Both the position numbers and the translations under genes were made by a program. Of a stretch of 6,335 bases of DNA, positions 4,257 to 6,335 are shown one piece after another. How positions within the stretch are numbered: the first letter of the stretch is position 1; each line of letters opens with the position of its first letter. The notes beneath the pieces are model-generated. The model had not been told where the DNA came from. It made no database searches and was given only the letters and a program-made list of their open reading frames with translations. Origin of the DNA: an uncultured Candidatus Nemicrothrix sp. GTDB taxonomy: Bacteria > Actinomycetota > Acidimicrobiia > Acidimicrobiales > Acidimicrobilacustridaceae. Where the stretch lies: assembly GCA_903827085.1 (NCBI GenBank), contig CAIKHC010000010.1:1-6335 (forward strand). The letters run 5' to 3'.

Positions 4257-6251
4257 CTACATCCCGAGTTTGTCGACACGAACCGGCACGCCTGAGGCTC
4301 GAGGCATTGCCGTCAGTGGGTCGACATCGACGCGAGAACTGGTCAGGGTTCCCGTGAGCGAGCCCGGGTGTCCATGGGTTACCGAAACAACCCCAGGGCG
4401 GAGGGTTTCATCGATCCCTGCAGTCGCCACCAGCGAGCCGTGATCAGTCGTCAGTGCCACCCAGTCGCCGTTGACAATCCCCCGGTCCGATGCATCGTCG
4501 GGATGAAGGACAACCACTGGTTCGTCGCCCGAACCCGCGAATCGGACAGAGTTGCTCCATGCCGATTCCCGGCGAGGTACGAGCAGGAGACCAACCTCAG
4601 GACCCTTGTGTAGCGCCAGACGCTCGACAAAGGCCTCAGGTGCGATTCGCCAGCGACTGTCGACAAGCATTCGCTCCCGTACCCAGCCGTAGGTCGGCGG
4701 CAGATCAACACCGCGGGAACCAGCGCTGATCACATCGGATGCATCGAGTGGGCCGTGTCCAAGCAGCCCAGCCAGAATGCCCTCGTCGGAAAGGGCATCG
4801 AGAGGAGCGCCGCCGAACATCGGCCGCTCAGACCTTGCCGCAAGCGACCCAAGAATCCACCATACGGGGCGCCGGTCCGCGTCGGGCTCAACAACTGGTG
4901 CCGTGAACTGCATTCCAGAACGAAATGCCACCTGTTCAGCCAAGGTGAGATCAGCTCGCTCGAGTTGCCCGACTGCCGGAAGCACATGCGTCGCGAGGTC
5001 GCACAGTTCTGTATCGGCCACATCGATGACAACAAGCGCATCGAGCAACGCGGCGGCCTGACGAAAGCGGTCCGGTTCAGGGAATGCGGAAAGCGGGTTG
5101 CCGCCGGTCACGACCAGGACCTTGAGTCTTCCCGCTTCGATTTCATCGACCATCGCAGCAACCGGAAGTTGTCCGGCAATCCGCACCAACTCAGGGCGCG
5201 AAGAAGGGCCGTCGAGGGTGACAGCGCCCGGACGAACCGGGGACAACCGGTTCACAACTCCTTCGTTGAAACGCATCCCACCGATCACGTCCAGCGAATT
5301 TGTCATGGCCAAAAGAACCCAACGCAGCCACTCAACGAGAATGCCGTCGGTTGCCATGGTCGTTCCGGTACCGCAAAACATTGCAAGGCGACCAAAGTTC
5401 GAACGGAGCTGCGCAACGAGTTCGTCGATCAACTGGCGACTGCATCCTGTGGCAATTTCAGCGGCATCAAGTGAAAACGGAAGTACAGCCTGAGCGAGTC
5501 GATCGATGTCAGTTTCATGACACGTCGCGGCAAGAGAATCGCGACACCGCTCGTCGGCGAAAAGTTCGCGCACAAGGGCGGCAAGCAAAATGACGTCGGA
5601 GCCCGGTCGGACTTGGAGATGATTGTCGGAGAGCGCTGCCGATTCGGTTCTCCGAGGATCGATTGTCCAAACCTGCCCGCCAAGGGCCTGATTCTCGCGA
5701 AGTCGACGCACGGGATCGGCCAACGTGGTTCCGTAACCATGCGACACAACAGGGTTCGTTGCCAGCAGAACCAGCAACCGCGAATGTTCCGGTTCCCACA
5801 CAGGATTCAACATCGGATGACCAGCGACTGCCTCGGCAGCAACGAGCACAGGTGCATTGTCGACAGTGGCCGCCGTGTAAAACGATGAACTTCCCACCGA
5901 CCCCATCCACATTCCGCAAGAAACTTGACCGGCGGAGTCATAGGCAAGTCCCGTCGCGAGATAAAGACCTATCGAGTCTGCTCCATCGATGCTTTTGGCC
6001 TCATCGATGGTGGTCGCGAGATCATCAAGCACTTCGTCCCAACCAACCGTTCTGCCGCGAAGGCGCGGATGATCAAGTCGATGTGGGGAGTGATGCCATT
6101 GCGGAAGTGCTCTCCCCTTTTCGCAGGTGTAGCCGCGAGACACCGGGTGATCTGCATCGCCGCGCACTTTAACGATCTGACTCTCGTCAACGGTGACCAC
6201 GATGCCGCAGGCTGCGGCGCAAATTCTGCAGAAAGAAAGATGTTCAGACAC
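4257..6251 (-). CDS. molybdopterin (bis-MGD) [4Fe-4S] oxidoreductase, DMSO reductase superfamily
   Basis: A 664-residue catalytic subunit of the DMSO reductase superfamily. Order of domains: an N-terminal [4Fe-4S] domain with Cys8, Cys11, Cys15 and Cys43 (CxxCxxxC...CxKG, including the conserved Lys45); a molybdopterin-binding core (about 60-470) with ATNPVVSHG (164-172), TIDPRRTESA (196-205), TGGNPLSAFP (382-391) and ATHVLPAVGQLERAD (420-434); and a C-terminal dinucleotide-binding domain with LHPDDASDRGIVNGDWVAL (582-600), LRPGVVSVTHGHPG and DPLTAMPRASGVPVRV. There is no twin-arginine signal, so it is probably cytoplasmic. The overall style is that of the assimilatory nitrate reductase/formate dehydrogenase-like branch, but the substrate is unknown. 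The region where formate dehydrogenases carry Sec or Cys as Mo ligand has no Cys, Ser or Sec codon. At 664 residues it is slightly short for the group. The GTG start is chosen because the cysteine motif begins at residue 8 and the upstream gene stops 9 bases before; no strong ribosome binding site is seen. No partner subunit or cofactor gene lies in the window. Confidence 0.9.
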   Translation of the reverse strand: MSEHLSFCRICAAACGIVVTVDESQIVKVRGDADHPVSRGYTCEKGRALPQWHHSPHRLDHPRLRGRTVGWDEVLDDLATTIDEAKSIDGADSIGLYLATGLAYDSAGQVSCGMWMGSVGSSSFYTAATVDNAPVLVAAEAVAGHPMLNPVWEPEHSRLLVLLATNPVVSHGYGTTLADPVRRLRENQALGGQVWTIDPRRTESAALSDNHLQVRPGSDVILLAALVRELFADERCRDSLAATCHETDIDRLAQAVLPFSLDAAEIATGCSRQLIDELVAQLRSNFGRLAMFCGTGTTMATDGILVEWLRWVLLAMTNSLDVIGGMRFNEGVVNRLSPVRPGAVTLDGPSSRPELVRIAGQLPVAAMVDEIEAGRLKVLVVTGGNPLSAFPEPDRFRQAAALLDALVVIDVADTELCDLATHVLPAVGQLERADLTLAEQVAFRSGMQFTAPVVEPDADRRPVWWILGSLAARSERPMFGGAPLDALSDEGILAGLLGHGPLDASDVISAGSRGVDLPPTYGWVRERMLVDSRWRIAPEAFVERLALHKGPEVGLLLVPRRESAWSNSVRFAGSGDEPVVVLHPDDASDRGIVNGDWVALTTDHGSLVATAGIDETLRPGVVSVTHGHPGSLTGTLTSSRVDVDPLTAMPRASGVPVRVDKLGM

Positions 6252-6260
6252 TGGGGCTGT

Positions 6261-6335
6261 TCAACGCTCGTCGAGAATCGATGGGTCAGCGCGAAGTTCA
6301 AGCCGCGCCATCGCTTCCCAAAACCCGATGAAGCC
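6261..6335 (-). CDS. C-terminal end of an unidentified protein (5' end outside window)
   Basis: The minus strand is open from the window edge for 24 codons, then TGA. The readable tail is GFIGFWEAMARLELR followed by ADPSILDER. I do not recognise the family from this fragment. It is called coding because it stops 9 bases before the GTG of the molybdoenzyme, which is normal operon spacing, and because its composition (helix-like, Arg/Glu-rich tail) looks like protein. The competing minus-strand frame that runs through this segment continues antiphase into the molybdoenzyme and is therefore unlikely. If real, this gene would be cotranscribed upstream of the molybdoenzyme and may explain its substrate. 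Confidence 0.5.
   Translation of the reverse strand, partial: GFIGFWEAMARLELRADPSILDER

Noticed and set aside
4240..4260. Inverted repeat GTAGC / GCTAC at the molybdoenzyme stop as a terminator
   Set aside because: It has only a 5-bp stem with an 11-base loop and no T run, and the next gene begins 48 bases on with a strong ribosome binding site, so read-through is more likely.
4755..5474. Long plus-strand open frame (239 codons) opposite the molybdoenzyme gene
   Set aside because: The minus-strand product in this stretch has clear superfamily motifs throughout, while the plus-strand translation is Arg/Ser/His-rich without any recognisable domain. It is a shadow of a high-GC gene.
6238..6335. 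Longer N-terminus of the molybdoenzyme, or a frame continuing to the window edge in another phase
   Set aside because: The [4Fe-4S] cysteine motif already begins at residue 8 from the GTG, as usual for cytoplasmic members, and the alternative phase runs antiphase into the gene with no recognisable content.
1..6335. Genomic island, phage or defence system
   Set aside because: There is no integrase, transposase, tRNA, attachment-like terminal repeat or toxin-antitoxin pair. All genes are housekeeping or metabolic, with uniform style.

Overview
The window looks like ordinary, densely packed chromosome from a free-living, moderately GC-rich bacterium, most likely an actinobacterium. This is an inference from protein style: a CYP142-type P450, a long pirin, an actinobacterial-style Mug glycosylase and GTG starts. 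An uncultured Acidimicrobiia-like lineage would fit, but nothing in the window proves it. I found no rRNA, tRNA, CRISPR array, insertion sequence or integrase.

Plus-strand half (1-3060). The window opens inside the 3' end of a DEAD-box RNA helicase (RNA-binding C-terminal domain). A pirin-family iron cupin follows after 33 bases, then a complete class I bacterial cytochrome P450 closely resembling CYP142 (steroid side-chain hydroxylase), then a small NTF2/SnoaL-fold protein 12 bases behind the P450. The P450 and the NTF2-like gene form a tight pair and probably act on the same substrate pool. No ferredoxin or ferredoxin reductase is encoded here, so electrons must come from partners encoded elsewhere.

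Minus-strand half (3064-6335, read right to left). The last codons of an unidentified gene are followed after 9 bases by a 664-residue molybdopterin (bis-MGD) [4Fe-4S] oxidoreductase. After 48 bases comes a second NTF2/SnoaL-fold protein, and after 5 bases a mismatch-specific uracil-DNA glycosylase (Mug). The spacing suggests one transcript. The two halves converge with only 3 bases between stop codons, at a small palindrome.

The coding density leaves no gene-free stretch longer than 51 bases. I see no clearly new system. The points most worth a second look are a 19-bp near-perfect direct repeat at the two ends of the P450 gene, whose upstream copy reads in frame like a relic of a P450 C-terminus; a molybdoenzyme with no Cys, Sec or Ser where the protein ligand to Mo is expected; and two related NTF2-fold proteins facing each other across the convergent junction.
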